Below, in pieces: positions 51,343 to 63,076 of a stretch of DNA of 64,000 nt (positions are counted from its first letter, which is position 1; each line of letters starts with the position of its first letter). The stretch is from NCBI RefSeq assembly GCF_001563265.1, contig NZ_CP005083.1, forward strand, positions 3,103,001 through 3,167,000, in the 5' to 3' direction. Below the pieces are notes generated by a model. It made no database searches, was not told where the DNA came from, and saw nothing but the letters and a program-made list of their open reading frames with translations. Origin of the DNA: Sphingobium sp. TKS (GTDB lineage: Bacteria; Pseudomonadota; Alphaproteobacteria; Sphingomonadales; Sphingomonadaceae). A program made the translations under genes and the position numbers.

Positions 51343-51630
51343 TTAGGCGACAACACCCAGAATATCCGATTCCTTCATGATCAGCAGGTCTTCACCGTCG
51401 ACCTTGACTTCGGTGCCCGACCACTTGCCGAACAGCACGCGGTCGCCCGCCTTCACGTCCAGCGGAGTGACCTTGCCGTCTTCGGCCTTGATGCCGGTGC
51501 CGACAGCGACGATCTCGCCTTCCTGCGGCTTTTCCTTGGCGGTGTCGGGGATGATGATGCCGCCGGCAGTCTTCTCTTCCGCCTCTACGCGGCGAACGAG
51601 AACGCGGTCATGCAACGGACGAAATGCCAT
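51343..51630 (-). CDS. groES: Co-chaperonin GroES
   Basis: The 95-residue lid of the GroEL cage. The start at 51630 gives [20 protein letters not shown]. The mobile loop ETAGGI is present as [17 protein letters not shown], and [19 protein letters not shown] is the core barrel. It has a GAAAGG-type ribosome binding site. The leader upstream carries CIRCE and a heat-shock promoter, so HrcA and RpoH control are expected. Confidence 0.98.
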   Translation of the reverse strand: MAFRPLHDRVLVRRVEAEEKTAGGIIIPDTAKEKPQEGEIVAVGTGIKAEDGKVTPLDVKAGDRVLFGKWSGTEVKVDGEDLLIMKESDILGVVA

Positions 51631-51727
51631 GTTGTGTGCCTTTCCCTCTTTACGACGTTTAAATGGGATGAGGTGGAACCGCCATGGACGGCGACTCCGG
51701 CTCCTTCTCCCGATGAACCCGTGTCTG

Positions 51728-51754
51728 TTAGCACTCCCGATCAGGGAGTGCCAG
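51728..51754. promoter_or_regulatory. CIRCE operator (HrcA site) of groESL
   Basis: TTAGCACTC (51728-51736), 9 bases, then GAGTGCCAG (51746-51754). The first arm matches the consensus exactly; the second differs from GAGTGCTAA at two bases. It lies next to the predicted transcription start of groESL, about 100 bases before the groES ATG. Confidence 0.92.
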
Positions 51755-51763
51755 CGCCGTTTC

Positions 51764-51791
51764 ATATGGACGGGAAAGCCCGGAGATCAAG
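51764..51791 (-). promoter_or_regulatory. Probable RpoH (sigma-32 type) promoter of groESL
   Basis: On the minus strand CTTG (51791-51788) is followed after 18 bases by CCATAT (51769-51764), close to the alphaproteobacterial RpoH pattern CTTG-N17/18-CYTATNT. Transcription would begin just upstream of CIRCE. Confidence 0.6.
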
Positions 51792-52087
51792 AGCCACCCG
51801 TATTTTTTTGGACCCGGAATTTTCCGAACGCAGAACGAAAGAGATTATGACGATGCCGCTATAAGACTTCCGTGCGGACAGAGACAGTCAAACTGTTGCC
51901 AAAATGCTTCTACGTGCAAAAAATACGACAAATGCAGGCCGATGCCGGGGAAATACTGCTTTACGTGAATAAAACAGAACAGCAACATTCCCCTGTCGGC
52001 TCAACCGGATAGCGGATGGTCGGACAAAAGCAGCGTGATGTCGCGGCATTCCCAGACCGCGGCGCGCGCCACAGAGGGGATAGCCTG
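51792..52087. other. Divergent intergenic region groESL / TonB receptor
   Basis: An A/T-richer stretch of about 300 bases between the groESL promoter and the TonB receptor start. It must hold the receptor promoter; I see no riboswitch, operator or small gene that I can support. GAGGGGAT at about 52073-52080 is the receptor ribosome binding site. Confidence 0.5.
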
Positions 52088-55051
52088 ATGTCTATGATGA
52101 AGACATTTGCCCGGCTGCGTGATGGCGCGGCCCTTTCCGTGTTTGCCCTTGCCAGCTTGAGCGCCGTCGCGGCGACACCAGCCTTGGCCCAAAGCTCTCC
52201 GCAAAGCTCCTCCACCGCCGATGAGGGCGAAACCATCGTCGTCACCGGATCACTATTCCGCCGCACCAATACGGAAACGCCATCCCCGGTTACGGTTCTC
52301 ACCGCCGAGACGCTGCAAAAGGCGGGCATCACCACTGCTTCCGACGCCATCCGGTCCGTGTCCGCCGACAGCGCCGGATCCATCGGCACCGGCTTCCAGA
52401 GCGGCTTTTCCGCTGGCGGTTCGGCCGTGTCGCTGCGCGGCCTGGGCGTGTCCTCCACGCTCGTTCTGGTGGACGGGCTGCGCTCCACCAACTTCCCGAT
52501 CAACGACGACGGGCACAATGCCTATGTCGACCTAAACTCCATTCCGTTCAGCCTGGTCGAGCGGGTCGAAGTGCTGAAGGACGGCGCGTCCTCCACCTAT
52601 GGCGCCGATGCGATCGGCGGCGTCGTCAACCTGATCCTGAAGAAGCATTTCAACGGCATTGCGGGCAGCGCCGAGGCGGGCGCCGCCTTCCAGGGCGATG
52701 CCGCGCACCAGCGGCTGGACCTGACCGCCGGCTATGGCGACTATGAGGATCAGGGCTGGAATATCTACGTCAACGGCGAATATCAGCGCGACGGCCGCGT
52801 CACCAACCACAGCCGTGGCTTTCCGTACAACACGCTGGACCTGACCTCCATCGGCGGGCTGGATAACAATAATAATGACAGCACGCTGACCGGCCAGGCA
52901 GATAACGGCACGCCGACCGCAGTGGTAACCCGGGTCAGCCAGACCGACCTCAACAATCCGCTTGCCGGCGGCGGCACGTTGCTGACGAACCAATATCAAG
53001 CGCTCAACCTGAACTGCGCCAACGGCACCTATACCCAGACGGGAGCGCAGGTCGGCACCGTCTGCAAATATAATCTGGAGGATCAATATAATCAGCTCGC
53101 GCCCCTTCAGCGGCGCTATGCCTTTAGCGGCCGCATCAGCGTGCGGATCAACGACAATGTCGAAGCCTATCTGACCGGCATGTATTCCAACAGCTTCGTC
53201 AGCATCATCAACCAGCCACGCGCCCTGCGCGCCACCCAGCCCTTCGGCGCTTCGCCATCGCTGGCGTCGAACAATCCGGGGATCGTGCTGCCGGTCTATA
53301 TCTGCTCGGCGGGCGTCAATTGCGCCACGGCGGCCAATCGTCAGCTCAATCCGAACAACCCCTTTGCGGCCGCCTTCGCCAACGATCCCGCCAATGGCGC
53401 GGCGCGCATCCATTATCTGTTCGGGGACATTCCGGCGGGCAGCGACCGCACCAATGAGGTGTGGCGCTTCGCCGGCGGCTTCAGCGGCAGCATCAATGAC
53501 GACTGGAACTGGAAGATCGACGGGGTTTACGCCCGCGACAACCTCAAGATCACGCAATATGGCTATCTGAACATCGCCAACACGCTGAACGCGATCAACA
53601 CGGGCGCCTATAATTTCGTCAATCCCTCCGCCAACAGCCAGGCGGTGCGGGACTTCGTGTCGCCTGACATCACCACGCCGTCGCATTCGGAAATGTATTC
53701 GGTCGATGCGTCCGTGACCAAGAAGCTGATGGACCTGCCGGGCGGCCCGCTCCAGATCGCCATCGGCGGGCAGGTGCGCCATGAGATGCTGGAGAACAAC
53801 AACCAGAATGCGGCGCTGGACACCTGGACGCTGACGACATCCGCGGCCTTCGGCAAACATACCGTTTCGGCCGCCTATTTCGAAGTGCAGGCGCCGATCC
53901 TCGACAGTCTGGAGGTGAACGCATCCGGCCGCTACGACCATTATTCGGAAGGGTTCAGCCACTTCTCGCCCAAGCTGGGGGTGAAGTTCACGCCGATCCG
54001 GCAACTGGCGCTGCGCGGCACCTTCTCCAAGGGGTTCCGGGCACCGACCTTCGCGGAATCGAACCCGCGCAGCCAGTTTGCGGGCTTCTCCAACTTCACG
54101 CCGCCAACCTCCTTCCAACTGGCGCATGGCAATAACGGCTATTCGCAGAGATATCGGCTAGGGTCCGGCCTGACCGGCAATCCCGACCTGAAGCCCGAAG
54201 TGTCGCGCAGCTTCACGGCGGGCGCCATCTTCGAGCCGACCCGCTGGCTGAGCCTGACCGTCGATTATTATAATGTGAAGAAATCGGACCTGATCGTCGC
54301 GGGGCCGCAAACAGGCGATGCTCGAAACGCCTATTATGGACAGTCGAACGTGGCCGCTGCCTGTGCTGCGGTGGCTGCCGTAGGGCCGGGCTATAGCTGC
54401 TACGCCATCGACGCGCCCGACCCGGCATTCCCCAATGCCCTGCCCCGCGTGCTGATCATCAACGCACCGTTCGTCAACGCCAACTATGCAGTGACGTCGG
54501 GCGTCGACTTCTCGGCCACCGCCAAGATTCCGCTGGGCGACGAGATCATGTGGACGAGCCGGATCGAAGCGACCCATGTGATCCAATATGATCTGCACAC
54601 TGCCAAGGGCGTGCAGAAATATGCGGGCACCATGGGCCCCTATGAGCTGTCGTCGGGTAACGGCACGCCCGATTGGCGCGGCAACTGGCAGAATACGTTG
54701 CAGATCAGGAAATTCGCCCTGACCGCGACGGCCTATTATGTCGGCAAGATCAAGGCGGTGGCGGCGGACGAAGGATCGCTCGACCTTTCCTGCGCCCACA
54801 ATCTCTATTCAAGCAATCCGCTCTATTCCGACAAATTCTGCCATGTGAAAAGCTTCATCAATGTCGACATGAACGCTCAGGTGGAAGTGAACGAGAATTT
54901 CACCTTCTTCGCCAATGTCGGCAATGTGTTCGGTCGCCGGGCTCCGCTGGCGCCCGCTTCCTATACAAGCTCGCCCAATTTCCTGACCACTTGGCATTAT
55001 GCCGGGCTGATCGGCCGCACCTTCAAGGCGGGGGCAAGCTTCAAATTCTGA
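52088..55051 (+). CDS. TonB-dependent outer-membrane receptor (large)
   Basis: 987 residues from ATG 52088, after GAGGGGAT. The signal peptide (ALSVFALASLSAVAATPALAQ) is followed by a TonB box (ETIVVTGSLFRR), a plug (SLRGLGVSSTLVLVDGLRS, then VERVEVLKDGASSTYGADAI) and a long barrel ending in Phe (GASFKF). This large plug/barrel form is common for sugar- or peptide-uptake receptors of sphingomonads; the ligand is unknown. It stands alone with its own terminator, divergent from groESL. Confidence 0.95.
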   Translation: MSMMKTFARLRDGAALSVFALASLSAVAATPALAQSSPQSSSTADEGETIVVTGSLFRRTNTETPSPVTVLTAETLQKAGITTASDAIRSVSADSAGSIGTGFQSGFSAGGSAVSLRGLGVSSTLVLVDGLRSTNFPINDDGHNAYVDLNSIPFSLVERVEVLKDGASSTYGADAIGGVVNLILKKHFNGIAGSAEAGAAFQGDAAHQRLDLTAGYGDYEDQGWNIYVNGEYQRDGRVTNHSRGFPYNTLDLTSIGGLDNNNNDSTLTGQADNGTPTAVVTRVSQTDLNNPLAGGGTLLTNQYQALNLNCANGTYTQTGAQVGTVCKYNLEDQYNQLAPLQRRYAFSGRISVRINDNVEAYLTGMYSNSFVSIINQPRALRATQPFGASPSLASNNPGIVLPVYICSAGVNCATAANRQLNPNNPFAAAFANDPANGAARIHYLFGDIPAGSDRTNEVWRFAGGFSGSINDDWNWKIDGVYARDNLKITQYGYLNIANTLNAINTGAYNFVNPSANSQAVRDFVSPDITTPSHSEMYSVDASVTKKLMDLPGGPLQIAIGGQVRHEMLENNNQNAALDTWTLTTSAAFGKHTVSAAYFEVQAPILDSLEVNASGRYDHYSEGFSHFSPKLGVKFTPIRQLALRGTFSKGFRAPTFAESNPRSQFAGFSNFTPPTSFQLAHGNNGYSQRYRLGSGLTGNPDLKPEVSRSFTAGAIFEPTRWLSLTVDYYNVKKSDLIVAGPQTGDARNAYYGQSNVAAACAAVAAVGPGYSCYAIDAPDPAFPNALPRVLIINAPFVNANYAVTSGVDFSATAKIPLGDEIMWTSRIEATHVIQYDLHTAKGVQKYAGTMGPYELSSGNGTPDWRGNWQNTLQIRKFALTATAYYVGKIKAVAADEGSLDLSCAHNLYSSNPLYSDKFCHVKSFINVDMNAQVEVNENFTFFANVGNVFGRRAPLAPASYTSSPNFLTTWHYAGLIGRTFKAGASFKF

Positions 55052-55070
55052 TCTTCCGTTAAAGGGGGAG

Positions 55071-55103
55071 AAAGGGCGGCCTCCCTTGGGCCGCCCTTTT
55101 TTT
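55071..55103 (+). terminator. Terminator of the large TonB receptor gene
   Basis: AAAGGGCGGC and GCCGCCCTTT form the stem, followed by a run of T (TTTTTTT including the stem end). It lies 20 bases after the stop codon. Confidence 0.92.
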
Positions 55104-55211
55104 GCGCGCGCGCGTTTGTATCGCGGGCGGGCGATCCTTACCTAGCGCCGGAGCGGTGGACCTCCTCGCTACCCGCCGCCCCTGTTAGAAGCCTTTAGAG
55201 GGATCGCCTGC

Positions 55212-56081
55212 ATGACCGACACAGCCTATATTCCGCCGCGCGTCTGGACCTGGGACAAGGATAATGGCGGCGCCTTTGCCAACATCAACCGGCCGATCGC
55301 GGGACCGACCCATGAAAAGGCGCTGCCGGTCGGCAAACATCCGTTGCAACTTTATTCGCTCGCCACGCCCAATGGGCAAAAGGTGACGATCCTGCTGGAA
55401 GAGTTGCTGAAGGCAGGCAAGGATGCGGAATATGACGCCTGGCTGATCCGTATCGGAGATGGCGATCAGTTCGGCAGCGGCTTCGTTTCGGTCAATCCGA
55501 ACAGCAAGATCCCGGCGCTGATGGACCATGGCGTCTCTCCGCCCCGCCGGGTGTTCGAGTCCGGCTCGATCCTGGTCTATCTGGCCGAGAAATTCGGCGC
55601 TTTCCTGCCGACCGATCCGACCAAGCGCACCGAGACGCTCAACTGGCTGTTCTGGCAGATGGGCAGCGCGCCGCTCCTGGGTGGCGGCTTCGGCCATTTC
55701 TTCGCCTATGCGCCGGAGAAATTCGAATATGCGATCAACCGCTATGCGATGGAGGCCAAGCGGCAGCTCGATGTGCTGGACCGGCAACTGGCCGAGCATG
55801 AATATATAGCGGGCGAGGATTATACGATAGCGGACATGGCGATCTGGCCCTGGTATGGCGGCGTCGCGCTGGGCCGCGCCTATGATGCGGCGGAGTTTCT
55901 CGACGTGCAGAGCTACAAGAATGTGCTGCGCTGGGCGAAGCAGATCGACGAGCGGCCCGCGGTGAAGCGCGGGCGGATGGTCAACAAGGCGAACGGGCCG
56001 CTGGAAGAACAGCTACACGAACGCCATGAAGCGGGCGACTTTGCGACGCGCACGCAGGACAAGCTGGAGGGGGCGAGCTGA
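55212..56081 (+). CDS. yghU: YghU-type glutathione-dependent disulfide-bond oxidoreductase
   Basis: A 289-residue Nu-class GST. The extended N-terminus (IPPRVWTWDKDNGGAFANIN, RPIAGPTHEK) and the GSH-site segment SLATPNGQKVTILLEELL are characteristic of YghU, which binds two GSH per subunit and reduces disulfides such as 2-hydroxyethyl disulfide. The cis-Pro loop is NSKIPALMD. AGAGGGAT precedes the ATG. It is convergent with ligA. Confidence 0.93.
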   Translation: MTDTAYIPPRVWTWDKDNGGAFANINRPIAGPTHEKALPVGKHPLQLYSLATPNGQKVTILLEELLKAGKDAEYDAWLIRIGDGDQFGSGFVSVNPNSKIPALMDHGVSPPRRVFESGSILVYLAEKFGAFLPTDPTKRTETLNWLFWQMGSAPLLGGGFGHFFAYAPEKFEYAINRYAMEAKRQLDVLDRQLAEHEYIAGEDYTIADMAIWPWYGGVALGRAYDAAEFLDVQSYKNVLRWAKQIDERPAVKRGRMVNKANGPLEEQLHERHEAGDFATRTQDKLEGAS

Positions 56082-56152
56082 GGGCGACCTTATCCTTGTC
56101 CGGTTTTGCCTAGGCGGTTTTGAAATTTTGCGCCGGGTGGCTTCCCGCCATT

Positions 56153-56176
56153 CCCCCTCCCGCTTGCGGGAGGGGG
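56153..56176. repeat. Palindromic repeat, family C copy (yghU-ligA)
   Basis: CCCCCTCCCGC-TTGC-type loop-GCGGGAGGGGG is a near-perfect palindrome in the 131-base convergent gap between yghU and ligA. It may stop transcription from either side. Otherwise the gap shows nothing. Confidence 0.8.
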
Positions 56177-56212
56177 ATGTCTTGGAAATGTCCAAAACCG
56201 GCCACACACACA

Positions 56213-59121
<2,909 letters not shown>

Positions 59122-59204
59122 CCTTTTGCCCCCTTAGAAATCCAGCCGCACCTCTGCGGCAGCCCCAGCTTTTAGAGTTTGCCTCGATTTGATTGAAGCG
59201 CAAT

Positions 59205-59270
59205 GTGCTCCTGCGAAGGCTGGAACACAGTTCAAACGGCAGGACTGGGCTCCTGCATTCACAGGAGCAC
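59205..59270. repeat. REPIN-like inverted repeat, family A copy 3 (degenerate)
   Basis: GTGCTCCTGCGAAGGCTGG...ACAGTTC on the left and GACTGGGCTCCTGCATTCAC plus AGGAGCAC on the right correspond to family A arms with several mismatches. It lies between recN and the WYL-TerB gene. This 171-base gap holds nothing else. Confidence 0.82.
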
Positions 59271-59292
59271 CACTTTCCTTCGAACAAAAATC

Positions 59293-60966
59293 CTAAACTC
59301 CCAGCAGCCTTTCCGCCTGCGCCCGCGCCTCTGCGGTGATCTCCGCGCCAGAGAGCATGCGGGCGATTTCTTCGCGCCGTTCGCCATCGCTCAAAGCATG
59401 GACGCCGGTGCGCGTGACCGTGCCCCCGTTCACATTGGCGCTCGATTTGGCGATCAGCATATGGCCCGCACCCCGCGCCGCGACCTGAGGGCTGTGGGTG
59501 ACGACCAATATCTGATTGGTCTTCGACAAGCGCGCAAGGCGGTCACCGATGGCGGATGCGACCGCGCCCCCTACCCCGCGATCGATCTCGTCGAAGATCA
59601 GCGTGTCCGCCCCGCCCTGCTCCGCCAGCGCGACCTTGAGCGCGAGGATGAAGCGGGACAATTCGCCTCCGCTAGCGATCTTGACCAGCGGCGCGAAGGG
59701 CGCGCCGGGGTTGGTGGAGATTTCGAACTCCACCCGGTCCATGCCATGGGCGCCCCATTGCCCCTCCCCCTGCGGTGCGACCACGGTGCGGAAGCGGGCG
59801 GCGTCCAGTTTCAGCGGCGCCAGTTCGGCGGCGACAGCGGCGTCGAGCTTGCCCGCCGCCATCTGTCGTTCGGCGGACAGAGCCTGCGCTGCTTCACGAT
59901 AGGCGGCCGCCTTGGCCCTCGTCTCCGCTTCAAGGGCGGCAAGATGCTCCTCCCCACCTTCGATCGCGGCCAGTTTCGCGGCCATGTCGTTGCGCAGGGC
60001 GGCGAGATCGTCGGGCTGCACCTGATGCTTGCGGGCCAGGCCGCGCAGGTCGAACAGGCGGGTCTCGATGGCGTCGAGCCGGGCGGGATCGAAACTCAGC
60101 GCCTCGGCGGCTTCGTTCAGGCGGTCCTCCGCTTCGCTCGCCTCGATCACGGCACGGTCGAGCGCGGCGAGAACCTCGGCCAGCAGCTCATATTCGCTGA
60201 CGATCCGGTCGAGTCGGCGGGCAGCCTGCCGCAACTGGGCAAGGCCGCCATCGGAGCCGGTGAAGCATTCGGTAACGGCGGACAGATCGTCGGACAGGCG
60301 GGCACCCTTCTGCATGGTGGCGCGTTCCTCGGCCAGCAGGGCTTCCTCGCCGGGTTCGGGCGCGAAGCGGGTGAGTTCGTCCACCGCATGGGTCAGGTAA
60401 TCGCGGTCGCGGGCAGCCGTTTCGACGCTGGCGCGGCTTTCGGCAAGGCGGTCGGCGGCGGCCCGCCAGGCCTGATAGGCGCCGGAGACAGCGCCAGTGT
60501 CGCAGCGCCCATAGGAATCGAGCAAGGCCCGATGCCCACGCGGGTTGAGCAGACCGCGATCGTCGTGCTGGCCGTGGATTTCCACCAATGCGCTGCTAAG
60601 GTCACGCAGCAAGGCGGCCGAACAGGCCTGGTCGTTGATGAAGGCGCGGCTGCCGCCATCGGCCTTGACCATGCGGCGGATGATCAGCGGCTCGCCCGGT
60701 TCCAGGTCGATGCCATTGTCGGCCAGCAGGTCCGTCGCGCGATGATCGGCGCGGGGCGTGTCGAAGGTGGCGGTGACGCTGGCCTGCGCCTCCCCATTGC
60801 GGACGAGGCCGCTGTCGGCGCGAGCCCCCAGCGCCAGACCCAGCGAATCGAGCAGGATCGATTTGCCTGCCCCCGTCTCGCCGGTCAGCACGCCCAGGCC
60901 GGAACCGAAATCCAGGTCCAGCGCCTCGATCAGCACGACATTGCGGATGGACAGGGCGGTCAACAT
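59293..60966 (-). CDS. recN: DNA repair protein RecN
   Basis: A 557-residue SMC-like ATPase for double-strand-break repair. Walker A is GETGAGKS at 29-36. The ends form an ABC-type head with the signature region ASGGELSRFILALKVAL and Walker B DTLIFDEIDRGVGG. The middle is coiled coil. It starts MLTALSIRNVVLIEALDLDF. Order bamD-recN-(ligA) is conserved. A family B repeat lies immediately upstream. Confidence 0.96.
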   Translation of the reverse strand: MLTALSIRNVVLIEALDLDFGSGLGVLTGETGAGKSILLDSLGLALGARADSGLVRNGEAQASVTATFDTPRADHRATDLLADNGIDLEPGEPLIIRRMVKADGGSRAFINDQACSAALLRDLSSALVEIHGQHDDRGLLNPRGHRALLDSYGRCDTGAVSGAYQAWRAAADRLAESRASVETAARDRDYLTHAVDELTRFAPEPGEEALLAEERATMQKGARLSDDLSAVTECFTGSDGGLAQLRQAARRLDRIVSEYELLAEVLAALDRAVIEASEAEDRLNEAAEALSFDPARLDAIETRLFDLRGLARKHQVQPDDLAALRNDMAAKLAAIEGGEEHLAALEAETRAKAAAYREAAQALSAERQMAAGKLDAAVAAELAPLKLDAARFRTVVAPQGEGQWGAHGMDRVEFEISTNPGAPFAPLVKIASGGELSRFILALKVALAEQGGADTLIFDEIDRGVGGAVASAIGDRLARLSKTNQILVVTHSPQVAARGAGHMLIAKSSANVNGGTVTRTGVHALSDGERREEIARMLSGAEITAEARAQAERLLGV

Positions 60967-60983
60967 GACGATGGTCCGCGAAT

Positions 60984-61062
60984 GTCATTCCAGCGAAAGC
61001 CGGAATCTCGGGCCGCCAGGTCGCGCCCGGACGCCTGAAACCCCAGCTTGCGCTGGGGTGAC
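60984..61062. repeat. REPIN-like composite repeat, family B (recN-bamD)
   Basis: GTCATTCCAGCGAAAGCCGG on the left, CCCCAGCTTGCGCTGGGGTG on the right, and AGGTCG...CGCCTGAAA in the middle match the plan of 49448-49526. It fills the whole gap between bamD and recN. Confidence 0.8.
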
Positions 61063-61074
61063 GATATCATCCGA

Positions 61075-61860
61075 TTAAGCCTTGGGCGCATGTTCCCGCA
61101 TGAGCTTGTAGGACCGCTCATACCATTTCGAACCGGGATAGTTCTTGCCCAGTACCGCGGCAGCCTTTTGCGCTTCGGCGGGAATGCCGAGCGAGAGATA
61201 GCTTTCCACCAGACGCTCCAGCGCTTCCGGCGTATGCGTGGTCGTCTGATATTTGTCGATCACCGTGCGGAAGCGCAGCGTCGCCGCCAGCCACTGACCC
61301 CGGCGCTGGTAGAAGCGCCCGACTTCCATTTCCTTGCCCGCCAGATGATCGTTGACGAGGTCGAGCTTCAGCCGGGCGTCGGCGGCGTAGCGCGTGTCGG
61401 GATAGCGGCGGATCAGCTCGCCCAGCGCGTCCAGCGACTGCTGGGTGATCTTCTGGTCGCGGGTGACATCGGCAATCTGTTCATAATAGCAAAGCGCGAT
61501 CAGATAATAGGCGTAGGGCGCGTCCTTGTTGCCGGTATGAATCGACAGGAAGCGCTGGGCGGCGCCGATCGCTTCGGGATAATCCTGATTCATATAATAG
61601 CTGAAGGCGGACATGAGCTGCGCCCGGCGCGCCCAGGGCGAATAGGGATGCTGGCGCTCCACCTCGTCGAACAGCGCGGCGGCGAGCTTGTACTGCCCCC
61701 GATCCAGCCGATATTTGCCCGCATTGTAGAGCGTGGACACGTCGCGGGCGACATATTGGGTGTCGGCCTTGTTCTTCGACGTCGCGCAGCCGGCGAGCAG
61801 GGCGGCAAGCAGAAGCGGTGCGGTGGCCGCGCCGATGCGCGTCATGGTTTTCGTCAGCAT
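61075..61860 (-). CDS. bamD: Outer-membrane protein assembly factor BamD (lipoprotein)
   Basis: The essential TPR lipoprotein of the BAM complex (261 aa from 61860). Lipobox LLAGC sets the acylated residue at Cys25. Five TPR-like units follow (TLYNAGKYRLDRGQYKLAAA, ARRAQLMSAFSYYMNQDYPE, RYPDTRYAADARLKLDLVND). ATG 61845 is an alternative start; longer frames upstream add no signal. It precedes recN, with a family B repeat between. Confidence 0.94.
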   Translation of the reverse strand: MLTKTMTRIGAATAPLLLAALLAGCATSKNKADTQYVARDVSTLYNAGKYRLDRGQYKLAAALFDEVERQHPYSPWARRAQLMSAFSYYMNQDYPEAIGAAQRFLSIHTGNKDAPYAYYLIALCYYEQIADVTRDQKITQQSLDALGELIRRYPDTRYAADARLKLDLVNDHLAGKEMEVGRFYQRRGQWLAATLRFRTVIDKYQTTTHTPEALERLVESYLSLGIPAEAQKAAAVLGKNYPGSKWYERSYKLMREHAPKA

Positions 61861-61919
61861 GGCCGGGTCATAGCCGAGCGAATGCGCCGCGCCAAGCGGC
61901 AGAATGGTGGCAAGCGTCA

Positions 61920-62932
61920 CTATGCGCGGACTGGCAGGTCCAGCCGTGCGGTCGCGCCGCCCTGCGCCGAGCGCTGGAGGGAGAAACGGCCGTTCAATTG
62001 CCCCGCCAGCGCGTTGGAAATGCGCAGGCCCAGACTCTGACTGCCGCCCAGGTCGAAATCGGGCTCTATCCCCTTGCCGTCGTCGGTTACGTGGAGCGTG
62101 ATCCCGCCGTCCGCCATGTCCAGACCGACATGGATGCGACCCGCCCGATGCGGCAGGCCATGTTCGATGGCGTTGCTGACCGCTTCCGTCACGATCAGCG
62201 CCAGCGGCACGGCGATATCGGGTTCGAGAATCAGGTCTTCCGGCGCTTCGATGGTCAGCGCTATGTCATCACGGCCGCTGGCTTCCACCACATCGGCGGT
62301 CAATGTCGTTAAGAAGGCGCGGATATTCTGCCCCTCCCCCGACGGATTGTAGAGCGCACGGCTGATCCGTCCGACCAGCGCCAGCCGGGCCGAGGCGTCG
62401 TCCAGGGCGCGGCGGGCGATGTCATGGTCGACATCGCGCCGCTGGAGCGAGAGCATCGCGGCCACGACCTGAAGATTATTGGACACGCGGTGCTGCAATT
62501 CGTGAAACAGCAGCTCGCGATTTTCCGCCAGCGCGCGGCTGCGCTCCCGCTCGATCGCGAGGTTGAAATTCGCCTCTGCATGAAATGGATGAGCGCGATG
62601 TCGACCGCCACGACGGCGCCGTAAAAGCCAAGGGCCAGCAGGACACCCGGATCGAATGCAATGCCCATGCGCGGCGGAATGAAGAAATACCAGGAAAGCG
62701 CGCCGCACAGCAGGCCCGCATAGATGCCCGGCCGTACGCCGAAGAGGAAGGATGAGAGAATGACGGCAGGAAAGAAGGACACGAAAGGATAGCCGACCGG
62801 CATGACGATTTCGGCGGCGCTCCGGATCGCAAATGCGATCAGGCAGAAGGCTGTCGTCAGCAGATAGGCCTGCCACGGTCGCCGCAGGACAAGCGGCAGG
62901 CGCTCCACGAATTTTTCGTTCCTGCGCTGCAT
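61920..62932 (-). pseudogene. Sensor histidine kinase (DUF4118 + HisKA_2/HWE type) with internal frameshift
   Basis: Two overlapping frames together encode one kinase. From ATG 62932 (GGGGGA upstream) the first frame gives MQRRNEKFVE, four membrane segments of a DUF4118 module (FAIRSAAEIVMPVGYPFV, LSSFLFGVRPGIYAGL, ALSWYFFIPPRMGIAF) and ends usefully at IHFMQRR near 62573. The second frame then gives FNLAIERERSRALAENREL, the dimerisation/phosphoacceptor LLFHELQHRVSNNLQVVAA and the ATPase N box (IVTEAVSNAIEHGL) and G box (DDGKGIEP). One extra G at about 62571-62577 would join them. Whether it is a true mutation or an assembly error cannot be told from here. Confidence 0.85.
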
Positions 62933-63015
62933 ATGTCCCCCCAAACCCTTTGTTACCGTATCATAACTTTCATTCCCGCCAACTGATTGAGATCAGGAAA
63001 GACTCGATTCCATCG

Positions 63016-63047
63016 AAAAGGGCGCCCGGATGATCCGGACGCCCTTT
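63016..63047 (-). terminator. Terminator of pnp
   Basis: AAAGGGCG and CGCCCTTT (63017-63024 and 63040-63047) with an inner CCGGA/TCCGG pair form a long stem. Read on the minus strand it ends CCCTTTTCG, a short T-run. It lies about 30 bases after the pnp stop. Confidence 0.8.
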
Positions 63048-63076
63048 CCTGCTGTTTCAGCGATGTGCTTGCGCGA

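Noticed and set aside
55212..56081. Detoxification or degradation cluster based on YghU, GSTs, the LLM oxidoreductase and the phenol-type barrel protein
   Set aside because: The genes are scattered over 35 kb on both strands with unrelated neighbours, so there is no support for one pathway.
62571..62577. Programmed -1 frameshifting in the histidine kinase
   Set aside because: The site lacks a slippery heptamer and a clear downstream pseudoknot, so recoding is less likely than an indel.
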